From an uncultured Eubacteriales bacterium (GTDB lineage: Bacteria > Bacillota > Clostridia > Oscillospirales > Acutalibacteraceae), in contig OMZU01000002.1 in the NCBI GenBank assembly GCA_900315605.1, forward strand, positions 1 through 64,000: a stretch of 64,000 nucleotides of DNA, written 5' to 3'. The notes beneath the pieces are model-generated. The model was not told the DNA's origin. It did no database searches and saw nothing but the letters and a program-made list of their open reading frames with translations. A program made the translations under genes and the position numbers. Of this stretch, positions 44,383 to 54,435 are shown in pieces (position 1 is the stretch's first letter; the number at the start of each line of letters is the position of its first letter).

Positions 44383-45099
44383 ATGTTACTCAGGCGTGTT
44401 ATCACAACTTTTTTCTGTGTATTTATCCTGTCGCTGTTCATGGTCTTGATGCTGTGTTCGGTCACAAATATAACGATCCCGGTGAGCGGCAGTGCAGAAG
44501 AAAAGACAAGAATCGTTATTGACGCCGGTCACGGTGGCGAGGACGGAGGCGCGGTGAGCGACAGCGGAGTTGCCGAAAAGGACATCAATCTTTCGGTTGC
44601 AAATGATGTTTCCGATATGTTCAGGCTTTTGGGCTATGAGGTGGTTCAGACCAGAGACAGCGACAACGACTTGTCTGACGGAGAAGCCACTACCCGCGAA
44701 CGAAAGGTTTCAGACATGAAAAAGCGTCTTGAGATCTTTGAAAGCGATCCATCGAACACCGTGATAAGTATTCATCAAAACAAATTCACCGAAAGCAAAT
44801 ACCACGGCACCCAGGTGTTTTATTCACCGAATAATGCTGACAGCTCCAGGCTTGCCGAGGGGATCCGGTTTTCGGTAAAGTCGCTTTTGCAGCCCGAAAA
44901 CGAGCGGGAATGCAAGACAGCGGACAGCGGAATATATCTGTTAAAAAATACCCGTCAGCCTGCGGTGATCGTAGAATGTGGCTTTATTTCTAACAAAGAG
45001 GAGCTTGAAAAGCTGCTTGATGAAAAATATCAAAAAAAGCTCGCGCTTGCGATCGCAACCGGATTTTTGGATTATAAAAATACTGACTTGGAAGTGTAG
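44383..45099 (+). CDS. cwlD: N-acetylmuramoyl-L-alanine amidase, CwlD-like
   Basis: A 238-residue Amidase_3 family enzyme: N-terminal signal anchor (about 8-30), then the zinc amidase domain with DAGHGGEDGG (first His), the acidic AEKDINLSVA ligand region, SIHQNKF (second His) and VECGFISN (catalytic Glu). Length and single-domain build match CwlD, which in spore formers removes peptide from cortex muramic acid; that specific role is inferred. ATG at 44383 with AGAGGTGG just upstream; TTG at 44380 is an alternative. radA follows after two bases. Confidence 0.85.
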   Translation: MLLRRVITTFFCVFILSLFMVLMLCSVTNITIPVSGSAEEKTRIVIDAGHGGEDGGAVSDSGVAEKDINLSVANDVSDMFRLLGYEVVQTRDSDNDLSDGEATTRERKVSDMKKRLEIFESDPSNTVISIHQNKFTESKYHGTQVFYSPNNADSSRLAEGIRFSVKSLLQPENERECKTADSGIYLLKNTRQPAVIVECGFISNKEELEKLLDEKYQKKLALAIATGFLDYKNTDLEV

Positions 45100-45101
45100 A
45101 A

Positions 45102-46460
45102 ATGGCAAAAATAAAAAGTGTATACATCTGCTCTGAATGTGGCTATGAATCGCCGAAATGGTACGGAAAATGTCCTTCCTGCGGTGAATGGAACACTATG
45201 AACGAGGAAATCAAGGAACAAACAAAGGGATCGTCAAAGCCCTTGGCTATAAGGCGCGAGTATGCAAAACCCTTTGCAATAAACGAGATCTCGACCGACG
45301 ACGAGCACCGCTATGACACCGGCAGCAAGGAGCTTAACCGTGTTTTGGGCGGAGGAATAGTAAAGGGCAGCTTGATTTTGCTCGGAGGCGACCCCGGAAT
45401 CGGAAAGTCAACGGTGCTGATGCAGATATGTCAGTATTTAGGCGACACCTTGCGCATCCTATACGTTTCGGGCGAGGAATCAAAACGGCAGCTAAAGCTG
45501 CGTGCGATCAGACTGGGCGTTGATTCTCCGAATCTTTTTATTATGACCGAAACCGACGTTGAAGCGGTTTGCGAGCAAATCAGAATAGAAAAACCGGATC
45601 TGGTAATGATAGATTCGATCCAAACCATGAACCTGACCGAACTAAGCTCTTCGCCGGGAAGCGTAACTCAGGTCAGAGAGTGTACGAATATGCTGATGCG
45701 CACCGCCAAAGGCTGCGATATTCCAATGTTTGTTGTGGGGCATGTGAACAAAGAAGGCTCGATCGCAGGACCAAAGGTTCTGGAGCATATCGTTGACACG
45801 GTCCTGCATTTTGAGGGCGACAAGCAAATGAGCTGCCGAATCCTCAGAGCAGTCAAAAACCGCTATGGCTCAACCAATGAAATCGGCGTGTTTGAGATGA
45901 CCGACAAAGGATTGAGCGAGGTTGAAAATCCCTCGGTAATGCTGCTCTCCGGGCGTCCGAGCGGTGTTTCGGGAACCTGCGTTACCTGCACGATCGAGGG
46001 CTCGCGCCCGATTTTGGCTGAAACTCAGGGACTGGCAACTCAAAGCGGCTACGGCAACGCCAGAAGAATGGCAACAGGCTATGACTACAACCGCCTTTCG
46101 ATGCTGCTGGCTGTGCTTGAAAAACGTGCTGGATATTATTTTTCAAATTGTGATACTTATATTAATATTGTAGGCGGTCTGAGGGTAGACGAGCCTGCGA
46201 TCGACCTTTCGATTGCAATGGCGTTGATAAGCAGCCTGAAGGATACTCCGATCGATGAAAAATCGGTTGTGTTTGGTGAAATAGGTCTTGCAGGTGAGAT
46301 CCGTTCTGTTTCTCAGGCACAAATGAGGGTCAATGAGGCGGTCAGACTTGGCTTTAACAAAATTATTCTGCCTTATCATAATCTAAAGGGGATCCACTGT
46401 GAAGAAGCGCGGCTTATCGGCGTAAAGAATATTCGAGAGGCTTTTGAGGCGATAAGCTGA
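45102..46460 (+). CDS. radA: DNA repair protein RadA
   Basis: A 452-residue recombination helicase-like protein. N-terminal zinc finger CSECGYESPKWYGKCPSC; RecA-like ATPase with GGDPGIGKSTVLMQ (Walker A) and the RadA KNRYGSTNE motif (KNRFG in most); C-terminal Lon-protease-like domain with the serine site replaced. Acts in branch migration and processing of recombination intermediates. No intein. Complete and of normal length. Confidence 0.96.
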   Translation: MAKIKSVYICSECGYESPKWYGKCPSCGEWNTMNEEIKEQTKGSSKPLAIRREYAKPFAINEISTDDEHRYDTGSKELNRVLGGGIVKGSLILLGGDPGIGKSTVLMQICQYLGDTLRILYVSGEESKRQLKLRAIRLGVDSPNLFIMTETDVEAVCEQIRIEKPDLVMIDSIQTMNLTELSSSPGSVTQVRECTNMLMRTAKGCDIPMFVVGHVNKEGSIAGPKVLEHIVDTVLHFEGDKQMSCRILRAVKNRYGSTNEIGVFEMTDKGLSEVENPSVMLLSGRPSGVSGTCVTCTIEGSRPILAETQGLATQSGYGNARRMATGYDYNRLSMLLAVLEKRAGYYFSNCDTYINIVGGLRVDEPAIDLSIAMALISSLKDTPIDEKSVVFGEIGLAGEIRSVSQAQMRVNEAVRLGFNKIILPYHNLKGIHCEEARLIGVKNIREAFEAIS

Positions 46461-47137
46461 TGGCGATGTTTGTGATGTCAGATATCGTTCCCGAATTTTG
46501 CAGAGCATTTGAAACGATGGGGCATAGGGTGGTTGCCGCTCAATCTGTAGAAATTTTTTATAAGCCCGAAAGAAAGCACGCAGATATGCAGCTATTGCCG
46601 GTCGGCGGAAAAACCATTGAGCTTAGAGAAGCGGATTACGGTTTTGCAAATACTATAAAATGCGAAAGATCCGCTGAGCAAAAATATCCCGGAAACGTTT
46701 TGCTCAATTGTTTGCTGTTGAACAACAAGCTTTACGGGAAGCTGCGTGCGATTGACAAGGCAGTTTTAAAGCTGTGCGAATCGCTGGAAATTGAAACAAT
46801 CAATGTAAACCAAGGCTACACAAGATGTTCAACCTTGGTTATCAACGACCGTGCCGCGATAACATCCGATATATCAATCAAAAATGCGCTGGAAAGCAAT
46901 GGGGTAGAGGTGCTTTTGATTTCGCCCGGAAATATATTCTTGGACGGCTTTGATTACGGTTTTATAGGCGGTGCCGGAGTTTCTTTTAACGGAAAAACAG
47001 TTTTTTTCGGGAACGTAAAAAAACACCCTGATTACGAAAAAATCAGGGGTTTTTGTAAGGAATATAATTCTAAATTAGAAATTTTATGTGAGCATATTCC
47101 GCTGACCGATATCGGAGGAGCTGTCAGAATTTGCTGA
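46460..47137 (+). CDS. DUF6873-family protein of unknown function
   Basis: A 225-residue soluble protein, overlapping the radA stop by one base. It looks like the DUF6873 (GME-related) family of Clostridia, judged by INVNQGYTRCSTLVINDRAAITSD, the LISPGNIFLDGFDYGFIGG segment and ILCEHIPLTDIGG. No catalytic motif is assigned in the family. The frequent linkage to radA is suggestive only. The overlap TGATG indicates coupled translation. Confidence 0.65.
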   Translation: MAMFVMSDIVPEFCRAFETMGHRVVAAQSVEIFYKPERKHADMQLLPVGGKTIELREADYGFANTIKCERSAEQKYPGNVLLNCLLLNNKLYGKLRAIDKAVLKLCESLEIETINVNQGYTRCSTLVINDRAAITSDISIKNALESNGVEVLLISPGNIFLDGFDYGFIGGAGVSFNGKTVFFGNVKKHPDYEKIRGFCKEYNSKLEILCEHIPLTDIGGAVRIC

Positions 47138-47146
47138 ACGACTACG

Positions 47147-48124
47147 TTAATCGCGCTTTGAAACATTTGCGAGCGGATTGCTGTCAGCGGCGTTTTTGAG
47201 TTGCTCATTGCTTAGGTGAGTATAGATCTCGGTAGTACCCAAATTTTCATGTCCGAGCACCTCTTTGAGCACTCTTACATCAACGTTTCCGTGCTGATAC
47301 ATAAGCGTTGCCGCAGTGTGGCGCAGCTTGTGACAGGAATAGCCCTGCGCGCTCAGACCAATTTTTTCAAGATATTTATAAACCATAGCCTGAATCGTTT
47401 TGACGGACATACGGCGGTGATTTCTGCTGATAAACAGTGCATTTTTGTCCTTTACGCCGTCAACAGGGCGAACGCGCATATAATCATTTATTGCGTTGAT
47501 GCAGGCAGAGTTCAGGTAAATAACACGTTCTTTGTTGCCCTTGCCCAAAACTCTGATAGTATTGTCGCTTCTGATATCTGTGTAATTAAGTCCGGACATC
47601 TCGGAAACTCGCAGTCCGCAGTTTAGAAACAGGGTTATTATGGCGTAGTCTCGTTCTTTATTATCTCCTTCAACAGCATTTAGAAGCTCAAAGCTTTGCT
47701 CAAGTGTAAGATACTTGGGAAGGGCTTTTTTCTTTTTTGGAATTTCAAGCTCCTCAACGGGATTGCTGCTTATAATATGCTTCTTCTTGTATATGTATTT
47801 GAAAAATCCCTTTAGGCTTGAACATTTTCGCGCACGGGAAGAGGCGTTGTTGCCGCGCTCGCGGAGCAGATAATTCATAAATTCAAAGGAATCGGCGAGT
47901 GTGATCGAATCCAAAAACTCAGCGTCAATATCGATGATCTGAATTTGATCAAACGGGGTATCGTCAGAAACAATTCCGCGGTGAACCTTCATAAAACGAA
48001 AGAACGTTCTCAGGTCGAGAAAGTATTCATCAACGGTTTTGGGTGATTTTTGCCTGATTGTTTGCTGATAGTTAAGATAGTCCTTTAGGATCGGAAATGA
48101 TTCGTCCTGAAACCGTACCGACAT
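47147..48124 (-). CDS. XerC/XerD-type tyrosine recombinase
   Basis: A 325-residue site-specific recombinase: N-terminal SAM-like core-binding domain (about 10-120) and catalytic domain (about 135-315) with NCGLRVSEMSGL (Arg), CHKLRHTAATLM (His-x-x-Arg), GHENLGTTEIYTHL (His and nucleophilic Tyr). All catalytic residues are present. It could be the chromosomal dimer-resolving Xer, since no phage or integron genes surround it, but no dif site was identified. Nine bases separate its stop from the convergent DUF6873 gene. Confidence 0.88.
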   Translation of the reverse strand: MSVRFQDESFPILKDYLNYQQTIRQKSPKTVDEYFLDLRTFFRFMKVHRGIVSDDTPFDQIQIIDIDAEFLDSITLADSFEFMNYLLRERGNNASSRARKCSSLKGFFKYIYKKKHIISSNPVEELEIPKKKKALPKYLTLEQSFELLNAVEGDNKERDYAIITLFLNCGLRVSEMSGLNYTDIRSDNTIRVLGKGNKERVIYLNSACINAINDYMRVRPVDGVKDKNALFISRNHRRMSVKTIQAMVYKYLEKIGLSAQGYSCHKLRHTAATLMYQHGNVDVRVLKEVLGHENLGTTEIYTHLSNEQLKNAADSNPLANVSKRD

Positions 48125-48234
48125 TTTTATTACTCCTTGATTTACTTTGTTGCATATATTTGTTGAAAGAAGAGGTTGTTACTATATAAATGATTATAAC
48201 ACAGAATTATACGGCTATAATTACATATTAGAAA

Positions 48235-48264
48235 AATTATACAAAATGAATATTTTGTATAATT
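48235..48264. repeat. Perfect 13-bp AT-rich palindrome upstream of the recombinase gene
   Basis: AATTATACAAAAT (48235-48247) and ATTTTGTATAATT (48252-48264), loop GAAT. On the minus strand it is followed by TTTTTC, so it may terminate the upstream SGNH gene; it may equally be an operator for the recombinase gene. Confidence 0.55.
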
Positions 48265-48413
48265 CGGGGAATACCTAAAACCGGTTCAAGGTTTTATATA
48301 TATACAATATAAGACTATTAGTATATAAGTAATTCAATTATAATTCTAATAAATAATAATAACGCAGAATAATTCATAATAAGAATTATAATAGAAAGAT
48401 ATTATATATGGAT
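48265..48413. other. AT-rich spacer, nothing recognised
   Basis: Simple AT-rich sequence with many ATAATTC-like runs between the palindrome and the SGNH-like gene; no gene or clear signal. Confidence 0.4.
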
Positions 48414-49550
48414 CTATTGATGCTTTTCGATTTCTCTGATCCCGAATAAATCTTCTTCGATCTCTACAGCTTTTTCATCTGACATCGTCATTTCGTCGCA
48501 GCACTTGTAGAATTTATAATAATACTCCGCAGCTTCGTTCCACTGAGATTTCTGCCGATCCGTAAGCTGAGCTTTGCTGACTCCGTATTTATTACTGAGA
48601 ATTTCTCCAAAATATTCCGTGAAGCTTTTTGAACCGTAGATGTTAAGATGCTGACGGTTATAATACATATGGGCATTATAACTCATGGTTTCGCGGTCGC
48701 GCTCAAAATTAATAAAATCAAATCCGTATTCCTTAATGATTTTTTCTGCGGCATTTGTTCTGCAAAACGCGTCGTAGTCGCTTTCGGTTTCTAATAAATG
48801 AGGTGCGCGGATAAACAGCACATTTTTTATATTGTGCTCGTTACAATAGCTTAGCGTTTCTCTGAGCTTTTCTTCATACAACGGATATAAATCAAGTGTT
48901 GTATCATCGTTGATCAGCTTTTGATTCAAATAATCATCATCAAGCGGACAAATCCCGGTGTTGGTTTTGTAGCCCTTTAAGAGCGTGTATCCCCTAAGAT
49001 TTTGTAAAACCATCGCACCTGCGAATTTGATTCCTCCCGGGTATTCCGTCCATGAATTGTGATATTTTATAAACGGAATATGATACTCTATCTCATCATT
49101 GGTGGCAAGACTTTTTATATATTCGCGTTTGTTTTCATTATATGGTACGTTGTCTATATATTTGCGTATGCTTCCCTCGTTGCTTTCGTTTTTGTCATCG
49201 GGATATAAAAACGGGTTGATTTCAACTACAATAAGCTGCGGATCCTGTGTGCGCATTATTTCCTTGAATTGTGTTGTGATTGCACCTGCGGTCACGGAGG
49301 CAGTGGCATAGGAATAGCTTGTAAATCCGAATTTATCGTATGCAAGACCCGGAGCAAAGCTTGTGTACATCTCGCTGGCTCCCATAAAAACCACGTCAAG
49401 CGTGTTGGGTTCTTCAAGATAAAAGCCGTTTATTCTAAGCTTGTTGTGATCCGGGTGGCACAAAATAAATTTTTGTAAAAGCCACGTTGCGCAAAAAACG
49501 GCAAGCACCAACGAGGTTATTTTTATAGTTCTGGTAATATATTTTTTCAT
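48414..49550 (-). CDS. SGNH/DltD-like membrane-anchored protein
   Basis: A 378-residue protein with an N-terminal membrane helix (about 9-30) and an extracellular domain resembling SGNH hydrolase or DltD-like acyl-transfer partners: VVFMGASEMYTSF carries a GxS candidate nucleophile, and YYNRQHLNIYGSKSFTEYF a candidate His. Such proteins usually sit next to an MBOAT acyltransferase to modify wall polymers; none is adjacent here, so function stays open. The C-terminal 40 residues are Glu/Lys-rich. Confidence 0.6.
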   Translation of the reverse strand: MKKYITRTIKITSLVLAVFCATWLLQKFILCHPDHNKLRINGFYLEEPNTLDVVFMGASEMYTSFAPGLAYDKFGFTSYSYATASVTAGAITTQFKEIMRTQDPQLIVVEINPFLYPDDKNESNEGSIRKYIDNVPYNENKREYIKSLATNDEIEYHIPFIKYHNSWTEYPGGIKFAGAMVLQNLRGYTLLKGYKTNTGICPLDDDYLNQKLINDDTTLDLYPLYEEKLRETLSYCNEHNIKNVLFIRAPHLLETESDYDAFCRTNAAEKIIKEYGFDFINFERDRETMSYNAHMYYNRQHLNIYGSKSFTEYFGEILSNKYGVSKAQLTDRQKSQWNEAAEYYYKFYKCCDEMTMSDEKAVEIEEDLFGIREIEKHQ

Positions 49551-49818
49551 GCAAATTTTGAATTTATAATCCTTTTATAAAGCCCTAAACTTTTGACGAA
49601 TAAGAGTTTAGAGTGTTGTTTTTTGTCGCGGCATTAATTAACCGCCGATACTCCACAAATATATTATAAGGGATATTTACAAAATGTCAATCTTTTAATA
49701 ATACACTATTATCTAAACTTTTTTTGAAGCAAAACAGCAGCCGAGTTATGATCGACTGCTGTTTTTTATAAATAAAAGATATTAGGAAAAACCTTAATAA
49801 ACTAAATGTTACGCTTAA
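49551..49818. other. Intergenic region upstream of the SGNH-like gene
   Basis: Holds the gdhA terminator hairpin (listed) and AT-rich sequence; no gene. Confidence 0.4.
49731..49772 (-). terminator. Terminator after gdhA
   Basis: AAAACAGCAG (49731-49740) pairs with CTGCTGTTTT (49757-49766 region); one internal mismatch then three more pairs. T-rich on both sides. Confidence 0.7.
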
Positions 49819-51514
<1,696 letters not shown>

Positions 51515-51544
51515 TTGCAAACGGACATATTAACATGTTATAAT
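51515..51544 (+). promoter_or_regulatory. Promoter with palindrome before the small XRE gene
   Basis: TTGCAA at 51515-51520, 18-nt spacer, TATAAT at 51539-51544. A perfect palindrome TAACATGTTA (51531-51540) overlaps the -10 and may be the binding site of the regulator itself. Confidence 0.5.
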
Positions 51545-51583
51545 AGTGTTGATATTACAATTTGTATAATGCGAGATGATATT

Positions 51584-51799
51584 ATGGACTATAACAAAAG
51601 ATTAAGGGAGCTTAGAATCAAAAACGGATACACTCAGCAGCAGATCGCGTTTATTCTTCATACGCGACAGGAGCAGTACAGCAAATATGAAAGCGGAAAG
51701 CGCGAGCTTCCGATAAAGCATCTCATAACACTATGCTGCCTTTACAGAGCATCGGCAGACTATATTCTTGGGATCGAAAAATTTATTGGGAAGAAATAA
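51584..51799 (+). CDS. Small XRE-family HTH regulator
   Basis: A 71-residue protein that is almost only a Cro/C1-type helix-turn-helix (RLRELRIKNGYTQQQIA, then EQYSKYESGKRELP and LYRASADYILG). Start at ATG 51584; an in-frame ATG at 51569 adds five residues. Own promoter. It faces the toxin-antitoxin pair but is separated from it by a minus-strand terminator and is probably unrelated to it. Confidence 0.85.
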   Translation: MDYNKRLRELRIKNGYTQQQIAFILHTRQEQYSKYESGKRELPIKHLITLCCLYRASADYILGIEKFIGKK

Positions 51800-51829
51800 T
51801 TGCACTCTCCCCTATTTTTCGGATAAAAA

Positions 51830-51866
51830 AATCGGCACAGAAAGAACAAGTCTTTCTGTGCCGAAA
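51830..51866 (-). terminator. Terminator of the toxin-antitoxin operon
   Basis: Perfect 14-bp stem TCGGCACAGAAAGA (51832-51845) with TCTTTCTGTGCCGA (51851-51864); on the minus strand it is followed by seven T. Confidence 0.8.
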
Positions 51867-51922
51867 AATCTGATTTATTTGTTTTATCGAATTGTCATAT
51901 ACACGATGATTTAGAGGTGTCC

Positions 51923-52234
51923 TTATAACAAATCGGGAATATCTCTGCCGTTATACAAGAATCTTCTGACTTCCATTACGTCATCTATGAGAACATAAAA
52001 CACCGAAAAGTTGTTGACTTTAATTCTGTAGTAAGGGTGTTTTCTGCTTCGGGTTGAATGATATGGTTCAAAAATATCCGGATTGCTCAACCGTGTCATA
52101 ATAGCTTCTTCTGTTCTGTCAATAAGATTTTGTGCGGCAGTTGGATTATTCAACTTTTTTGTAACGTAATTTGTTACCGACGCTAAATCTTCGTAGAACA
52201 GTGGAAGATAATTGATTTTGTATTGCTTATTCAT
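51923..52234 (-). CDS. RelE/ParE-family toxin
   Basis: A 103-residue protein of the RelE/ParE superfamily, recognised by YLPLFYEDLASVTNYVTKKL at the start, HPYYRIKVNNFSVFYVLIDD and the end VRRFLYNGRDIPDLL. RelE members cut mRNA on the ribosome and ParE members poison gyrase; which applies here is not clear. It overlaps its antitoxin gene by eight bases and is downstream of it, the usual order. Confidence 0.88.
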   Translation of the reverse strand: MNKQYKINYLPLFYEDLASVTNYVTKKLNNPTAAQNLIDRTEEAIMTRLSNPDIFEPYHSTRSRKHPYYRIKVNNFSVFYVLIDDVMEVRRFLYNGRDIPDLL

Positions 52235-52484
52235 TCAATAGTGCTCTAACTTTCCCGAAAACATCATCGTGTGACAGTCTTACATAGGAAGCATCAGCCA
52301 ACCTGTCGGCTTCATCTAATTTCATTTCGGTCAAATCAGTTAGCTGCGAATAGCGTTCAATGCTCATAACAACCATTGTGCCATATCCGTTTTTTGTAAG
52401 AATCACTTCCTCACCATTTTGTACGCTGCCTTCAATTTCCGTGAACTTATTTCTTAAATCAGAGATTGGCTTAATATTTATCAT
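52227..52484 (-). CDS. Phd/YefM-family antitoxin
   Basis: An 85-residue antitoxin: N-terminal Phd/YefM DNA-binding fold (ISDLRNKFTEIEGSVQNGEE, then LTKNGYGTMVVMSIERYSQL) and a charged C-terminal tail that should wrap the toxin. First gene of the operon; starts at ATG 52484 behind AAGGATG. A perfect 16-bp palindrome inside its promoter is the likely autoregulatory operator. Confidence 0.9.
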   Translation of the reverse strand: MINIKPISDLRNKFTEIEGSVQNGEEVILTKNGYGTMVVMSIERYSQLTDLTEMKLDEADRLADASYVRLSHDDVFGKVRALLNE

Positions 52485-52504
52485 ACGATCACATCCTTAT
52501 CATC

Positions 52505-52533
52505 ATAGTATCATAATTATGATAGAATGTCAA
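52505..52533 (-). promoter_or_regulatory. Toxin-antitoxin promoter with operator in the spacer
   Basis: Minus strand TTGACA (52533-52528), 17-nt spacer, TACTAT (52510-52505). The palindrome TATCATAATTATGATA (52509-52524) fills the spacer, so bound antitoxin would block RNA polymerase. Confidence 0.75.
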
Positions 52534-52541
52534 ATGCATTT

Positions 52542-53822
52542 TTATTCTGTCAGGCTCTTGAACTCCGAGAAATCAAATGTTGCAAAATAATCCTGCGGAG
52601 TTTCGGCGCGACGAATAACCCTAAAGCTGCCGTCCTCTTTCAAAAGAAGCTCCGCGCTTCTGAGCTTTCCGTTGTAGTTGTAGCCCATCGAAAAGCCGTG
52701 TGCGCCGGCGTCATGGATATAAATGATATCGCCGATATCGATTTTGGGCAACATTCTGTCTATTGCAAACTTGTCGTTGTTTTCGCACAAGCCTCCGGTA
52801 ACGTCGTATTTGTGATCGCAGGGCGCGTTTTCTTTGCCAAGAACCGTAATGTGATGATACGAGCCATACATCGCAGGGCGCATAAGATTTGCCGCGCAAG
52901 CGTCAAGACCTATGTATTCCTTATAAATGTGCTTTTCGTGAATCGCTGTAGCAACCAGCGCACCATAGGGCGCGAGCATATATCTTCCGAGCTCGGTGTA
53001 GATTTCCACGTCGCCCATACCCTCGGGAACGAGGATCTCTTCAAACTTTTTGCGAACACCTTCGCCTATTATTGCAATATCGTTCTTTGGCTCCTCGGGC
53101 TTGTAGTCAACGCCAACGCCGCCCGAGAGGTTGATAAACTTGATATGAACTCCCGTTTTCTTATGCAGCCTTACTGCGAGATTAAAGAGGATTCCTGCAA
53201 GCTCGGGGTAATAGCCGTTTGAAACTGTGTTTGAAGCTAAAAATGCATGAATACCAAATTCCTCGGCACCGGCTTCTTTTAGCTCAACAAACGCCTTTTC
53301 CATTTGTTCCTCGGTCATTCCGTACTTTGAGTCGCCCGGAGTGTCCATAACCTGAACCTTGTCCTCGCTGTCAGACATTTTAAAAACTCCGCCGGGGTTG
53401 TAGCGGCAGCAAATTGTTTTTGGAACGCCGCAAACCTTTTTGATAAACTCAACATGGGTGTAATCGTCAAGGTTTATATTCGCGCCAAGGTCATAAGCTT
53501 TTTTCATATCCTCGGCAGGAGTCACATTCGAGCTGAACATGATCTCGCTTCCGGTTATTCCGCAGGCCTCGCAGAGCATGAGCTCTGTGTATGAGGAACA
53601 GTCCATTCCGCAGCCTTCCTCAGCAAGAATTTTCATCAAATACGGATTCGGAGTAGCCTTTACTGCAAAATATTCTTTGTAGCCCTTGTTCCAACTAAAT
53701 GCCTTGTAAAGTGCCCTGGCGTTCTCTCTTATCCCCTTTTCGTCATAAATATGAAACGGAGTCGGCACTTCCTTGATGATCTCGCGCGCTTTTTCAAGCG
53801 TCAAAAACGGTGTTTTTTCCAT
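52542..53822 (-). CDS. lysA: Diaminopimelate decarboxylase
   Basis: A 426-residue fold-type III PLP decarboxylase that makes lysine from meso-diaminopimelate. PLP lysine in YFAVKATPNP; the glycine-rich phosphate loop LSGGVGVDYKPEE; YTELGRYMLAPYG; the active-site Cys in GLCENNDKFA; and GAHGFSMGYNYNG near the end. Three bases downstream of ysxC, so it is probably the last gene of the lon-side operon. Related decarboxylases of other amino acids share the fold, but the CENND motif favours LysA. Confidence 0.88.
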   Translation of the reverse strand: MEKTPFLTLEKAREIIKEVPTPFHIYDEKGIRENARALYKAFSWNKGYKEYFAVKATPNPYLMKILAEEGCGMDCSSYTELMLCEACGITGSEIMFSSNVTPAEDMKKAYDLGANINLDDYTHVEFIKKVCGVPKTICCRYNPGGVFKMSDSEDKVQVMDTPGDSKYGMTEEQMEKAFVELKEAGAEEFGIHAFLASNTVSNGYYPELAGILFNLAVRLHKKTGVHIKFINLSGGVGVDYKPEEPKNDIAIIGEGVRKKFEEILVPEGMGDVEIYTELGRYMLAPYGALVATAIHEKHIYKEYIGLDACAANLMRPAMYGSYHHITVLGKENAPCDHKYDVTGGLCENNDKFAIDRMLPKIDIGDIIYIHDAGAHGFSMGYNYNGKLRSAELLLKEDGSFRVIRRAETPQDYFATFDFSEFKSLTE

Positions 53823-53824
53823 TC

Positions 53825-54424
53825 TTACTCTTCCTCCTCAAAATCTCTGATGTATTCCTCGATTACTTCTTTGATATCGTCCATTCCCTCGCCGTTTACT
53901 GCCGAAAACGGAAGCAAGGTGACCCCTTCAAATTCTGCAAGCTCGTCCATGATTTCATCTATACGCTTTTCGTAGGCGGTTTTTTTGAGCTTGTCCTTCT
54001 TTGTCAGGACAATAACAAAGGGCGCGTTGCTCTCATAGAGAAAGCGGAGCATATCGTAATCGTCCTTTGTGGGCTTGTGACGGATGTCGATTATTTGAAT
54101 TATCAGCGCGATATTTCTTTGTGACGAAAGATATCCCTCAACAAGCTCAGCCCATCTCTGTTTTTCCGCCTTTGAAACCTTGGCATATCCGTAGCCCGGC
54201 AGATCTACCATGCGAAATTCGCCCAAGCGGTAAAAATTTATAGTAGCGGTTTTTCCCGGCTGTGCGCTGACCCTGGCAAGGGCCTTGCGCTGAACAAGCT
54301 TGTTTATAAGCGAGGATTTTCCGACGTTTGAATGGCCCGAAAAAACGATCTCGGGCATATCCGACGGCGGAAGCTGATTTGCCTTGCCTGCGGCAAACTC
54401 AAAGCTCACTTCATTAAAATTCAT
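53825..54424 (-). CDS. ysxC: Ribosome biogenesis GTPase YsxC/EngB
   Basis: A 199-residue GTPase of the EngB family needed for 50S subunit assembly. G motifs: GHSNVGKSSLIN (G1), DLPGYGYAK (G3), TKKDK (G4, family variant of NKxD). It lies 11 bases after lon, the order lon-ysxC being conserved in Firmicutes. Confidence 0.95.
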   Translation of the reverse strand: MNFNEVSFEFAAGKANQLPPSDMPEIVFSGHSNVGKSSLINKLVQRKALARVSAQPGKTATINFYRLGEFRMVDLPGYGYAKVSKAEKQRWAELVEGYLSSQRNIALIIQIIDIRHKPTKDDYDMLRFLYESNAPFVIVLTKKDKLKKTAYEKRIDEIMDELAEFEGVTLLPFSAVNGEGMDDIKEVIEEYIRDFEEEE

Positions 54425-54435
54425 AAAACTCTCCC

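Noticed and set aside
48235..48264. dif or integrase attachment site
   Set aside because: The centre is 4 bases, not the 6-8 expected for a Xer site, and no flanking mobile genes or duplicated arms were seen.
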